A DNA stretch of 64,000 nucleotides from Azolla caroliniana (Eukaryota; Polypodiophyta): NCBI GenBank assembly GCA_043228905.1, contig JBHGNT010000005.1, forward strand, positions 5,146,001-5,210,000, in the 5' to 3' direction. Position 1 is the first letter of the stretch; every line of letters starts with the position of its first letter. Position numbers and translations under genes: made by a program. The notes beneath the pieces were generated by a model. That model was given only the letters and a program-made list of their open reading frames with translations. It did no database searches and was not told the DNA's origin. Positions 23,862 through 37,893 of this stretch are shown piece after piece.

Positions 23862-26654
23862 ATGGCCACCAATGCAGAGGAGACTGATGTAAAGAAAGCG
23901 TCATTCTCATTGTCGTCGTCATCGTCCTCCTCCTTATCCTCAAAAGATCCGACGGCTCAGAACTCGTGGCCGGCATCAGATCAGAATCGGACGGTCCGGA
24001 TCGTCTACTATCTGAGCAGAGGCGGTCTGCTTGAGCAGCCTCATTTGCTTGAAGTACCCCTCTCTTCACCTCAATCCGGCCTCACTCTTAGAGGTATATA
24101 TATATATATATATATATATATCATGAATTCTAATTATATAATCTAAACATTTTACAAAACCTGCAGGTGTGATGATAATCACATCCTTAATCATCCCACC
24201 AAAGGTTTAATGAACCAAGGTCTTTAATTATTTCAGATATTATATATTCTGCAGTGATCCGTAATCTCCGTGATTTTTTATTTCTAAGCTGCAGATTTTG
24301 ATTATTGATTATTGATTTCTAAGCTACAGATTTTGATTATTGATTTTGATTTCTAGGCTGCAGATTTTGATTATTGATTATTGATCTCTAAGCTACAGAT
24401 TTTGATTTCTAGGCTGCAGATTTTGATTATTGATTATTGATTATTGAGCAGATGTGAAGAAGAAGCTGATGAGCATTCGGGGCAAAGCCATGCCTGCTGC
24501 ATTCGCATGGTCCTACAAGAGGTAAGGAAGGACGCCCCCATCTCAATTAAAGTATGAAAATTTTCCTGTCTAATGCTCCAAGAATTAAAATTAATCTTCC
24601 ATGGATGAATTCAGAAGCTACAGGAATGGGTATGTGTGGCAAGATCTGTGTGGAGATGGCGACCTAATCTTCCCTCCTGCTGCAAATCAGAGTGAATACA
24701 TAATCAAAGGATGCAAGCTCAGCCACAGTTACACTTGTATCAGCAAATCAGAAGAAGAAGAAGAAGAAGATGATGATGATGATGATGATGGAGAATTAGT
24801 TGATCAAGATCAAGAATTAGGTCAGGACCATCATCAACACAGGAGTTTATATAGCGATGGCATTAGGAATGGTAAGGATAAATATCATATTAAGAATTCG
24901 GTTGACGAAGACTACGACGATGATCATCGATTGAGTAGCGGAAGTAAATCGAATATTATCAATAGTCCATTAAATCTCTCGAGGAGGAGGAATCGCAGGC
25001 TCTCCGGTGCAAATCCTGAAGTTATTATGGTGAAGAGTAGTGATGCTGCCACCCAAACAGAGGAAGAATTGGCTGCTCTCATCAACAATAATAGCAGTAG
25101 TGATAATAGCAAGATGATTTTGAGGATGAATAACATGACCAGTAATGAGAGCATTAGTCAGTGTATTAATGCTGCCAATGGTATGAATAATCAGCGTATT
25201 AATCCAACGATTAGAGCCACGGGATTTAATCATTCCAATAATCATCATCATCATCGTCATTATGATCCAACGAGGCATGTAATGATGCCATCTCCGTCAT
25301 CGCCATCGCCACGTGGCCCGACAGTTAAAAGACATGAGAATCGGACCGATGAAATATCGAACGAGGTCGATGTAATATCAAGAAAATTAGGGCAAATTAA
25401 TACTGCAATGCCATCATCTTCTACCCCTAATACTGCATTAAATTGCTCTAACACAGGAGGAGCATCATCTAGTAGTAGCAATCATCGGATGATTGATCAA
25501 GGATCATCATCTAGGATTAGCAATCATCGGATCGATGAAACCTACAGGTCTTCTTCTAATTATTTGTCGAGGTATGGGAGGTCGGATCACGATCGAGATG
25601 AAATGATTTATAATGGCAAGGGAGGAGGAGTAGTCCTCATGAATCATCTGCAATCGGCTGCTACTACACGTAATTATAATTATAATTCTCCGAAGCCAGC
25701 TATAAGTCTGGCTAATGGCCAACACAATAATGCAAAAACTTTGGGTAATTGCTATCTACAGGAGAGCCAAGATGAGAAGAAATTTGTAAGCAGTGGTGAT
25801 GGTGAATATTTAGTTACATTGAGCCCAAACAGCCTTGAACAGAAATGCAATAAGCTATGCAACAATTCATTGGGTAATTTACTGCACAATTGGGTCTCAT
25901 CATGTGGTGGGATTATAAACAGCCTTGAAGATCAAGTAAAGAATCAACAGCCAATTCGTTACGATACCAGCATAATGAAGCATTTTGTCAATGACAGTTA
26001 TGATTGTAACAAGCCTTATGGGATTAATGACATGGCCTGTAATAATACTAATACTGCTAGCAAGAGGTTCTCTTTCAAGGGCATCAAAGGCTTCCACAAT
26101 ATGATTAGTGTGCTAATTAAGAAGGATCATTATTATAATCACAATGTGGTTGGGGATTCTAAGGCTACTAATGATGGGCGATTTGACGTCTGTAATCGTA
26201 ATCACGTTGTTATTAATGGTGATGACAATTGCGGTACGAGCTCAAGAAGGTTTTCCATCGGTGAGCTAATCAGAGCTGCTGATGATAGCCCTTTGAGGTA
26301 CTAAAGCCGGATATAGTTTATTGAAATTTCAATTCTTCATTCATTCATTCATTCACATACAATAATCTTACTCAATTAATTAATTTAATCTTCTTTTCTC
26401 TCTTCAAAATGATCAGCTATAAGTTCCCAATTCCTTATTTAGGACATTGTAATGTGGTTTATTTGGATCATTTATTTATTTAAAGCGGAATGTATCGAAT
26501 CATATTGAATACTACAAGTGTCTTAATCAATCTTAATTATCTGTGCAGGAGCTCGAGTGGCAGCCTTACAGATCAATATTTCTTCATGAGGTCATGTCAT
26601 GATGATGACCATCGCAATAATAAGGACATAATGAACATCAAGATGAAGTCATGA
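23862..26654 (+). CDS. SOK: SOSEKI (DUF966) polarity protein, four exons
   Basis: Exons 23862-24093, 24452-24521, 24615-26297 and 26549-26654 join in frame (GT-AG introns) to give 696 residues. SOSEKI proteins polymerise through an N-terminal DIX-like domain and mark cell corners or edges during polarised growth. That domain spans about residues 44-136 and is split over three exons: VRIVYYLSRGGLLEQPHLLEV (45-64, trimmed at its ends), then DVKKKLMSIRGKA, then YRNGYVWQDL and EYIIKGCKL. An acidic run (147-160) follows, then a DAATQT block (244-249) typical of the family, a Ser/Asn-rich linker, CGGIINSLEDQ, and a C-terminal SSGSLTDQYFFMRS motif encoded by exon 4. Reading through the exon 3 donor instead would stop after PLRY and lose that motif. 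The start is the first ATG before the domain; the frame is open upstream but has no ATG nearby. Family secure, paralogue unknown. Confidence 0.93.
24094..24451 (+). repeat. SOSEKI intron 1: (TA)n at donor and internal tandem repeats
   Basis: The donor GT at 24094 opens directly into a (TA)n tract running to about 24121. From about 24283 to 24446 the intron consists of irregular repeats of GCTGCAGATTTTGATTATTG and GATTTCTAAGCTACAG that run up to the acceptor at 24450-24451. Confidence 0.85.
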
Positions 26655-26669
26655 GTAGAATGGGAGATG

Positions 26670-26713
<44 letters not shown>

Positions 26714-26955
26714 CACTCAATTATCTGAAACCTGATTAGGAATAATTAATTAAGTCCATAAATCAACCTAGATTTAATATACTAATGCTCTAATTAATTC
26801 TCTTAATTAAGTGGCAGCGTGTATATATATATATATACAGTGCCACTTAATTATCTTAAACCTGATTAGGAATCCTTAATTAAGCCCACAAATCAACCTA
26901 ATTAATATACTAATAGCCGTAATTAATATATGAATCAAAACCACCCACATCTTAA
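26670..26955. repeat. ~130-bp duplication with (TA)n heads, 3' of SOSEKI
   Basis: Two copies each start with a (TA)n tract (about 26676-26707 and 26822-26837), followed by GCCACTYAATTATCTKAAACC and AATCAACCTA. They lie just after the stop codon, so they are probably part of the 3'UTR or its flank. Confidence 0.8.
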
Positions 26956-27603
26956 GCTTAGATCAAACCCAACAAAAAAAATGTATTGGAAGGTGGTGGT
27001 CATGATTGGTCTAAAGTTTTTAACTTTTTTGTTTTCCATAATATGATGGTCAACTCTCCAATATATTGTAAGTTGTAACTATAGAACCGAGTAAAAACCT
27101 ATCCATGAAGTGTTTGATTGATCTAATTTCATGGTTGATTGAAATCAATATTCCGTGTTTCACTTCGATTTTGGTAATGTGCGTGTGCGTGTTATTACTT
27201 GCAATGTGCATGTCGATCAAATCGAAGGACGATTTTTCTCAGAACCAATTCAATGATATGTTTCCTTAGGATATAAATTACTTCAATGAAATGCTTTCAA
27301 AGTGTAGGGATCATCCTTAGCTTCAACACCAAAGATAGATAGGGCGTTGTATCTAGGGGAGAGCATGGAAGTAATTGAATGCCTGCTATATACACCTCTC
27401 TTGGGTTTTGTTCATTCCTATTGAAGTGTACATACATATAGAAATGAAGACTTTCGGAAGTGACGTGTTTCTCAAATCCTACCACTGGGTTGCTCAATAG
27501 TGAACACTCATGGACTTTCGGCTAGAGATTTTGTTGGGGTACACTCATAGACTTTCGGAAAGGGATTTTGTTGGGGGTACCTTATAAGTGTGTGAGTGAG
27601 TGA

Positions 27604-27636
<33 letters not shown>

Positions 27637-30600
27637 TGTGTGTGTAGTGCTTGTAGGTGGAATGTGCCTATGTGTGACAAAACCCATCAAGTTATTGTCG
27701 TGTGTGAAATTGACCACTTGCACCATCAAGAAGTACACACACTGAATACATATCTTGACTGGATTGCTTTCAATGTGACCAAGGATACATCCATCGTGTC
27801 ACGACTCACAATGCTTATCGTACTTCTAATACACGATTTCACATGTAAAATATCTTACAAGCTATGAATAATGAATGCATCTTAGTGGAAATAATGAGCC
27901 TTAGCACCCTTACTATTACCGGATCTCTATGTTACTTTTAATTATCAATTAGGGATGTGTGCAATTGTCGACCATAGAGAATGCCCTGACCATGTTTGAA
28001 ACCGACCCTAGTATTATGTGTCAATCCCTCCAAGGCAATCCAAACAAGGAGAGGAGAGTTATGATGATGATGTATTAATGTTACGGGCTTCCGTGGTAGT
28101 AGCCTTTGGCCCACCTTAAGTATAGACAACCTGTACATATAAATGTGCATGCATGACATACTAACTTCAAGACACCCACACAACACCATTTGCTCTTATG
28201 TACCTTGGATATTCACTTTAGGCATTTGAAGATTTTGAGGTTGGTGCAATGTAGTTTGTGCATTGATGTGATCTTGGAACATCGAGCACGATCATCGTTG
28301 CATGTTCTTTTAGCTAGAGTCATTCTTGGATTGTGTTTATTTATCAAGTGATCACTAACATACCTTCCTTGTTGAGTGGTGTGTGTGTGTGTGCGTATTA
28401 TATTTTTTAGCATTCTCCTATGCTAGATTTGAGGGACAATATCAAGTGTGACAAAAATGTTGTAATAGTCTGGAAATGAGTAAGGTGTCTTGCGGATTCA
28501 CACATCTCATATTTAGTTTATTGAACTAGGCACCCCTTTTGCATGTGTAATAATCTTCCAAAGCCTTGTCATGTGCCGCACGATTTAATTAAATCTTTAT
28601 TCAAGTGAAACAAAACGAAGGTTCAAAGAGAAATAAATGCACCATGTTTTTGTTGGGGTCATTTTTGTCAAACATGTGGGTACCCTTACCTCATCAACAT
28701 GACATTGATTTGAGAAAACAAATCAAATTTCCAAGTTCTGAATGTGGACAATAGATGAGTTGTCTCGCTAGACTTGCATAAAGATGCGGCAATATCTTTG
28801 GGGAAGACATAAAAAATATACAATGAGAAATGTTAGGGTCTTTTGGGATCCACCTTTCTCTAAAATTCATAATAATGAGAAGAAGTGGTGCATGATGTGG
28901 ATCAAAGTCGAGGCCTTTTCTTACCACACTCCTACCAAAAGCTGCACATTCAAGTTTGCAAGAAATCCAAATGCCTTCAAATTCATTCACTTTTTGCCAA
29001 GTCGAATCTATTCTAGATATTGACCTATATTCTTACCTTTTCTTGGTTCACGTTCCTTCCGAAAGAACATTAGAGATCAATGTTCCTATATAGTCATGTC
29101 TTTTCTCAAATTATGTTTCTACGACAATCTTCCTCTTAAGCCATGTGAACGTTAACTCAAATGTGTATTGAGCATTATTCCTACCTTGTTTTGGTTCAAG
29201 TTGCATGGGCAGTACAACTTCTGACAATCTTTGGGATCTTTCTTACTCCTACCCAAGGTCCATGTGTTCAAACAAACAAAACTCACTTTATGAAGCTCAT
29301 TGAATAAACTATCTCATTCTTAACCATGCAGTCAATAGGACAAAAAGCTTTGCCAACTAAGGACATGTGTAATAACTCCCACACACCTAGAAGCATTAGG
29401 CCTTCACCTTTTTCTATCAACCCTTGCATCGACAATCTCTTCAATAGTAGAAACCAAACTCTTCACCATCTTACGTGTGATGTAAGGCATCAATAGCCAT
29501 AATAGCAAAGGAGAAATGACACTCTAGATAAAAGAGATAGATGTGTTCATCAAGACCATGTTTCCGACAAGTCAACCTCACATGAATATGCCACATCATC
29601 AACAAAGAACTTCTCACATAATATCATATAGAGTTAACCATGGCCCATCTGCTCCTTGGTTCCTCACTATTGTAATTGACACCATTAAGAATACTGGAGG
29701 TCTACAATACTTATGTTATGGTGAAAACATTCACCATATTGCTAGGCACTTAAATCCCCATGAAGCCGTATATTTACCTTTATTTTATGACCATTCATTT
29801 ATGTGTGCATGTGTGTGTCTCAATATATTTGTATATTTTATTGTTATTGCCATATTATTATTACATAAAGTTGGATTACTATATACTTAATTTCAAGTTT
29901 TAGCATACAAAATGTGAAGTCTTGTTACATAACTTATGGCAAGTATAAAATTGTCACAAGAGAGTCTCTTGTAGTAGGTTGTGGAGAAAACAAAATGGTT
30001 CATGCATTCTTCACGACATCACTCTGATGGCAGGTCACAACACAAAATGTATATAAAATGTGCGATTTGATTGTGTGAGGGTGGTTCATTGGGTCCACAA
30101 TGGGAAACACTCTCAGACAATAGGAAACATTGCATATCATATAGTGAGTTGTTTTTCAATCTTAGTTCCTTCATCAAGCACGTCTTCGTTATCAATTGCA
30201 AGATGACAAACGCAAATGCGGTGGAGAGTGTTTCAACAACAAACATTTCATATCAATGTCATGGGATAATATATTTGGATGTTTCCAATCATTTCCTTAA
30301 TAGATGTCACAATATTTTCACTGATGTTAGTGCAATGTTATTGAAATTTATTGCTCCTTACAACATCCTCATGTCCTTCCTCTACAAGATTATCTAGAAT
30401 GTGTCATTAAATTTCTATCATGAGCAATCACTTGCCCAAGCAAGAGAAGGTTGAGTTTTCATTTGATTGCTTCTAATATGATTGATCCATTCCATCCACT
30501 ACTTTGGGCAAATTGTTTGGGTCTCATCGTCATACCTGAAGGCTGAGGAAATGATGCAGATGCATTCATCCCAAAGTGGCATTGTAGGGAAATATTTTAC

Positions 30601-32562
30601 ACTTTTAAAATGGGGTTCCTCACATAGGATATGCCTCATGCAACCCATGAGATACATATGTTAATCACATTGCTTTTAGATTCAACAATATTTTTTCTGG
30701 ATTGGGAAATAGACAACATTAGTCTTGGAAAGGTTAGTACCTAGAATCATAAAACAAGGATTGAAGCCTCATGATGACATGTTGTCAATTGTACCTTGTC
30801 ATTCACATGTTCAATTCTTGGTGCTCTCCTTTCAAGTTTGGGATTGGTCAAGTTGCATATGTTAAAGCACACACAACATAGCAATTCTCCATCAAAAGAG
30901 GTAGTCACATCCCCATGACTTATGTATTGGAACGGAAAAGAAAACACCCTTGAGTCCATTGTATGGCAAAATTTGATTGAAGTTCGTTTTGAATGTGATG
31001 GTATATGGCACATTAAACAATGTGTAAAATGATTGTGTGACTCATTTCTCACTCTATCTTAAAGTGTTTCTTTAAGAACACATTACAAATGGAACATGTT
31101 TTTAGTGTATTGTGACTAAGGAAGGTAATAGGGACATATCCTTGCATGACAAAATGATTCAAGAGGATTTCATTTGCCTCATTAATTAGGATAACTTTAT
31201 CACCATTTTACCGGTTTTTAATGCGATGACTTTGCCCCATTTGGCATGGGGGTAAGATATGGTTTAGACCACGCAAATCACTTCATTGATTTGTTGTTGC
31301 CCCGCCATGTTAGGTTTTTATGATTATATTGGTCTTTCAAGTAGACTTGCTTGTATTTGTATGATTATATTTGTATGTTAGGTTTTTATGATTATATTTG
31401 TATGGCTTGTGCCAATTTAGAAAAGAGAATATTGCTTTTAGTTGTATTTTGCAGTTTATTTCTTTTATCCCAAGCAATGTGCCTCCACATCTTTTTATTT
31501 ATCCACATGCATGTCTTGTATAATGGGTTTGAGCCTCATTCAAAGAGCATCATCTTGAGTATGTTCCAACCCAAGATATACATCCTACCTATACCTCCAC
31601 ACTATATAACAAGGCTTGGGTTACCAATGTATTGAAATGTCTTCCACCTTATAAAGGTTACCAAGACTATTTCAATTTGAAGATGTGCTAGCTTTTTCAG
31701 CTGATTTGTCAAGTTGAAAGGTATTCATATACCCTAATTTTTCTCAATACGAATCTCAATGCATAATTGTTCGATGGACAATCTTTTTACTTGGTCTTAC
31801 TTTTCATGTATTTGGTTTTTCCTACATTCACTAACAAGCTTCTACAAGAAAGCCTATACTATGCGAAGAAAACCTTAAAGATTGTTGACATACCCTAAGA
31901 CTTGGACACCATATTATCTACATAGAACATAAGCATAACCATATGTTTGTGCATTGTTGGGCCTAAACATTTCTCACATCATGTTACTTAATGAGATATC
32001 AAGCTCAAGCACACAAATGATTGTATAACAAAATTGACCTAAACGTGTATGGCGAGTTATCAAGCTTGACCACATACTAATGTGAACACATCCTCCTTGG
32101 GGCACGTATATGCAATAGAGAATCGTTCACTTAATTAATGGGAGATAACTTATATTAAATGAAGTATATACTTTCTAGATATCTCACCCAATCTCCCATC
32201 ATACTACATTGTTACCTAATGAGTTTGTCTTTATAATCCAAGCCCCCCCCCCCCCCCCCGTTTATATTTTTACACATGGTGTATTGTGGCTTGTCTATGT
32301 CTACTTCTTTCTCATTGTGACTTGTCTATATCTATCTCTTTCTCACAAACACATATACATAGCATACACACTTTGTCACATAGAACTATATACTCCGGTT
32401 CTTTACACTACTTTCTCGATGAAATCTTTTAGATGGTCCACACACATGCCAAATAGAGGGCACATTTCCGTTACTTTGAAATTTCTTCCAAACTTCTTGA
32501 GGAATTCATGCATTGTCCACATGCATCACACTTCCCCATAAAGCCAGTCAAAATAAAGCCAA

Positions 32563-32596
<34 letters not shown>

Positions 32597-33569
32597 GATT
32601 CAACTCTCTCTCTAGATTCTCATCCATAAGGAAAAAGTGGATTAAAACCACGAGAGACGCCTATTGCCCAATGTGATCAACATAGTGATACACGTTATAA
32701 CTTATTTGCTTGTTCAAGAAATGGAAATTAGCATACCGATTGGTAAAGATAAAGTTGTGAGAAGGTAAGATGGATCGTGTTCACCCATCCCAAAGCCCAA
32801 TGAGAAACCTTATCTCACCATAGAGATCCCATGCTTCCAAAATAATGTTGTCCTTATTTGGTTGTGGAAAAGGTGACCTATTCTTTTCCCATGTGGTGTA
32901 GGTATTTAGGATTATGAGTTATTCGGCTCTTTCCATTATTTGCCTTCTCTTGTGCTCTATTTGTGAGTTGTGGGATCATGTTCTTTGTGGGCAAACCAAG
33001 CTATGGCTGATTCCTTCGTGTCCTTTCAAGGAGTGTGGAAGTGCCCTATATTTGTCCAATAGCTGATCTATGTCCCTAAAGTCCCTAGAGATTGAAACTT
33101 GAAGAACACATTTTGTCCTTGAATTGCATGTTACAATGTAATGGTCAAAACCCCTCTCTAACATATGATATCTAACTCAAATATTAGTGTAAACACTACA
33201 TCTACAAATATAATAGTCCTCTAATTCTATGTCCCTCTCACATAGTTGGCATTCTTCATATGCCATGTGGTCATCACGTGTACTCACTCAACTTGGTTAG
33301 ACTCTCATTGGACTTACATATGCACCCTTAATTGGATTATATAATAGGACCGAATCGAAAATATCACAATTCAAGCACTAATTCTAAAAAGTAGACAAAG
33401 AATACTCATCACTTGCTAACTCCATGGATTTAGTTGGTTACATTGGATTTAGCAATGAGAAAGTAGTTGATGAGTGGAGAAATGAAATGAAAATTTTAAG
33501 CTTAAAGCATCTCAACAAGATAAGAGTAAATTACAAAGTGAGCATAGATACATCAATTAAGCCCTAGAA

Positions 33570-33605
<36 letters not shown>

Positions 33606-36600
33606 GCACACACACACACATTGTCCTTTGCATTCAACTTATATAGGTTGACAAAGGTAAATACATGGATGTGTTCATCACCATTAAAACTCTCTCATTT
33701 TCCCTTGCTTGTAATTTAAAAGGTTGAGAAAGGTGAAATACAATGGAACTGCAACATTGAATGATGATTTCACCATTAAATCTCAGTACTTTCATGTTCA
33801 CTTGCATTTATGGCTGCTTAATAATTTGCACTCAACTTATAACAACTTAGTCAGACTCTCATCCTAGTCATATTCTGTCCAACAAAAGAATTTATATTAG
33901 TTTACACATCCGTGGTACACATAATAGTTGGCATAGACTACGATTGGCTATCAACATCTTCTACATGAAAGTCTCTATTCAGAGGTAATGTAAAGAGGTG
34001 TGTATCTGTCCAATGGTCGCATGTAGGCCATGCATAAGTTGTGTATCCTGACTTGTATATAGGAATGGGATGAAGAATGGTGCCAAAGAAACCAAAACTT
34101 AGTCTCCCCATGGGTTATTATCTACCCTAGGCACTTCTAAAGCCCCGCTTGTGTGTAAAAAATGACCACATATCATGGTCGGCATTGATCAATAAAGATT
34201 TGTGTCCCTTCTACGCCCATAGCTCGGCATCACAAACTTCCTAAGAGAGAACGGACAAGAACATGTTGCCAGTCAATTGTAGTTGCCAATGTCCACCCCT
34301 CTGGGCAAAGTGACACATAGAGAACCACGAACCACATCCCATCCCTAACCATGCTTCATGTTTTCTCATTTTTGAGAGGTGCCTCCCTTAAATGTTGTAC
34401 TATTAAAACTCATCTATCTCCCTCCCCCTATTGACATGAACCTCCTTTCACGGGATGTATCTCTTGGATTGTAGCCTCTCTCGTATTTTTTTGGTGAAAA
34501 GTTAAAACACACATTTATGTTAATAAATGTGTGTGAAAAAGAGTATAATGGGTACCACAATGGAGTACAATCACCACTCTAGGGGTAGCGGTATATTTTG
34601 AACTACCAATAGACAAGAAGACCACCACTCCATCGAGCAAAGAATTTCTACTTCCTCGAATAAAGAAATTTGTCACATTGTCATTCCCTTCAACTTTTGT
34701 AGATATGCTTTTGGCTCCATGCCTGCTATCAAATACAAAAGCATTGTGCTTATCCAATAATGATGCAATCCACAATATCGCCAAAATAGGAAAACAATCC
34801 CCATCTGTGATTTTGGGTCGACCTCAATGAATTGTGATTTTGTATCCTCTCTCTCTCTCTCTCTCTCTCTAAAATAGGAAAAAAAGATTGGAACATATGA
34901 TGTAAAGTACAAAAAACTAATAACAGCAAAATTCTCTCATTAGGTTGGGTGTTTGACATTATGAAATGGTTTAAGAGATGAGTTTATCAGAACTCCCATG
35001 TGATGTTATAGAGTATGTGTTCATCGAGGATAGATTACTAGAGGCACTTAGGATGAAATGATGATGAGATGCTAAAATGTCAAATTTGGAATATTACATT
35101 GCAAATATTAACCCCCAATCCCCAATACAAGGAAAAAAACGCCAAAACCTATCCAATTGCATCTCACTAACCCCATGAGCCTTCACTCTCAAAGAAAACC
35201 CTATGGAGGATGAATATCACTTAATTGCATGCTCAACATATAAGGCCATTCATGAGAAATATGATGGCTTGTTAAGTGTACATGATAATGTGAATGTCAT
35301 ATGCAAATTTCCACTGAGAAGGGTGAGTACATATGTGCATGCATCATTTTCACACCAAGAGTTTTTACTTAAGAGTAGAAACCCCCTTTCTTAGGAAGGA
35401 AGGAATCACAACAAGATGATATGTTGATTTGGGAGAAGGAAGAAATGGAAAAAACTATAGAACTCCTATGTTTTCATCCTCTTGAAAACATTGCAAATGA
35501 TTTCAAGATGTTTATTCATTCATAATTTCCTTAGACACGGTAGATTATATTAATCTTGGCATGAGTCCCAACGCAACCACAAACAAATACCGTAACAAAA
35601 TCCTCTTTGTTTTTATAGTTTCGTATACATATTACGAATGAATTATTATGTATTAAATGAACAAGAACTCAAACTCTTTAAATTTAATGAAATAAAATAA
35701 GAATCTCAACAAACTTAGGGTTGAGATCTAGCATTTTCATAACATGAGTCGCACTCTTGAAGAAAAGACACAAAACTAAAGAGCATTTGGTAAGGAGGTG
35801 CAATATTTCCCCATTTTCTTTGCACGAAAGGATTCCAAGGTCACATTTAAGGCTTTCAAATGCATCTCCAAGGTTAATCAAAAAATTGAAATCATTCCAT
35901 GGATATCCAAACAAGGTAGGTAAGTATGAAACTAGAACCTCATGAAATATTTGACAATCACATATACTCTATTGCACAAAATTTGCCTTTTCCAATTATC
36001 CTATTTCCTATGTAAATCATCTTATTAGATCAAATGTTCCTCAAAAGTCATGAAGTCAAAGATAATCTTGCCCAATCTTCCACTTCACCTTAATCTTAGG
36101 ATAAGATTGGTTTCTATCTTGCTATATTGTTTTAACCTTGAGAATCAAGATATGAAAACACGATGGTCATTATTAGAATACTTCTGAAAATGTCATGCCC
36201 ACTTTATTTGTTGGCTAGTTCTATCATTACGCAATATAAACATCCTAATGAACATGTGTACAAGCACAAGACGTCCTCATGCATCGAGAACCTAACCAAA
36301 AACTGAAAACATCATAAGAGCAAAAAGACTCATTGGCACAATTATTAGAGGACCAAAAAAATCAAAGCAGCCCAAGGTCATCTTTACTTGCAAAAATATT
36401 GTCCCAAATTCAAGATTGCATGTGCAATATGAGAGATATGGCCATAGTTGTGCTTGTCTTTCAAAGGCTTTTAGTAACCTTCACCAATGAAGAGGGGCAT
36501 GGCTTCTTTACACCTAAACGTCAGTTCATAAAGATGACATTTTCCATTGTCAAAAACTAAAATGTGACATGACAATATAGGTGAAAATAGACATTAATGT

Positions 36601-37330
36601 TAGTTCATAACTAAAAAGAATGTATACCCTAAATGGATGTCATGACATATTGAAGAGTCATCCCAAATAAAACACTGCCAATTTCCATTCGGAACATATA
36701 ATTGAGTATACAATCATGTGTAATGGTATGCTATGATCTTATTCATGAATGCCGAAGATACTATTACTGAATGTATCATCATATACAAAAATACGATGCA
36801 ATGGGTTTTACTCAATGTGAACATTTTCTGTTGCTTGTTAAACTCATTATCTTTTTTTAATTGGTATACCGTATACAAAAATAGCCATCTCATCTTCTGA
36901 AGATCATGGCACCATCAAATTTCTTCATGTCAAAAAATCCATAACCTGACGGGAAAAAACGGTTTGACAAAGTAACACATCTATATTTCCTTGGCTTCGT
37001 TCTGTTCTTCGCTCAAAGTTTTATGGAATGCCACCTGCCCAAGACCACATGAACGGTAAATAAATAATGTCAAACACCAGAACATCCTAAAAAGCTTAAC
37101 ACTATACATTAGATTACCAATATGTGTGTGTGTGTGTGTAGTTTAAGGAAATTATTAAACTGGCACACTCTACATTACCATAAATTCATAATTCCCAGTT
37201 TACCAGATCGCCAAAATGTAACACATAATTATTTCCTAATTTGATAAACATTAGAATAGAGTCAAAGCCACTTTTTGGGGTGAGTGTATGCTTCTGTGAG
37301 AGATAAAAGGGAGAAGATATAAGTTACCAT
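26956..37330. other. Large gene-free region with microsatellites
   Basis: I can support no gene here. Microsatellites occur at about 27605-27634 (GT), 32567-32596 (CT), 33572-33602 (CT) and 34851-34870 (CT), with a poly-C tract of 17 at 32243-32259. A short plus-strand piece near 35195-35290 resembles the tail domain of the LINE-like copies in PUS7 intron 15. Around 31600-31990 the minus strand shows faint copia-like wording (a LMFYVDNM stretch), too decayed to annotate. Confidence 0.4.
35195..35292 (+). pseudogene. Fragment resembling a LINE-type RT-associated zinc-knuckle tail
   Basis: The plus strand reads EDEYHLIACSTYKAIHEKY, similar in layout to the EEHYVCHC...IRGRY segment on the minus strand at 42018-42239. 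The N-terminal C-x2-C half is not visible. The match is short, so the assignment is tentative. Confidence 0.35.
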
Positions 37331-37815
37331 TCACAGAAAACCAAATACAATCTGTGGGACGGGGCCAAGTTCATGACATTTGATCAAACTTGGGTTTGCT
37401 CAATTATTTAAGATTCAATCTAAACCACCAAGAACCAATGGCCAGAGAAAAAGGGAGAAACAAAAGAATATTACCATCCATGGGACAGCAAACTTTTGAG
37501 TCAAACTTGGGTTTGCTAAATTTCATGACTTTCAGTTTTAACCACCAAGACAACAGCCAGAGAGAGAAAGGGAGAAGTGAAAGATTATTAACAACCATGG
37601 GAGATCAAATACAATCTACGACACAGGACCGAGCTCATGACATTAGATTGAACTTGGTTTTGCTCAATTTTACAACTTCCAGTTTATACCACCAAGCCAA
37701 CAGCCAGAGAGGGAGAAATGATGTTGATATTTTAACGTTCATGGAAAACCAGAAACACAGAAATAGAGACACGGATGAACATGATGATTTTGATATATTA
37801 ATACAATACCTTTAA
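37330..37815 (+). repeat. Tandem repeats forming a 141-codon repetitive open frame 3' of PUS7
   Basis: Three to four units with spacings of 117 and 147 bp, each containing TTGGGTTTGCTCAAT-type and CCAGAGAGAGAAAGGGAGAA-type blocks. On the plus strand they keep one open frame (37390-37815) with a repeated LGLLNF...NHQ...REKGR pattern. An upstream partial unit has an in-frame stop. It lies just past the PUS7 stop codon on the opposite strand. Coding function is doubtful; the open frame may simply be a product of the repeat. Confidence 0.6.
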
Positions 37816-37893
37816 ATATGGAAGTAATTATTCCTGATATAACCAAGAACAAAAAAAAAGAACGGTACTTTAAATATAGAAGGATAGAGAGGG

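Noticed and set aside
24924-26097. Minus-strand open frames across SOSEKI exon 3
   Set aside because: They arise from the repetitive GAT/AAT codons of the real exon and lack any domain.
26298-26304. SOSEKI ending at the stop right after exon 3
   Set aside because: A good GT donor lies there and the next exon supplies the conserved SSGSLTDQYFFMRS ending in frame, so the short form is an intron read-through.
27604-27660. Cys/Val repeat open frames in the (GT)n tract
   Set aside because: Products of microsatellite translation only.
31600-31990. Faint minus-strand copia-like wording (LMFYVDNM; KKLSIEQL)
   Set aside because: The pieces are short, out of order for one element and full of stops; they could be chance.
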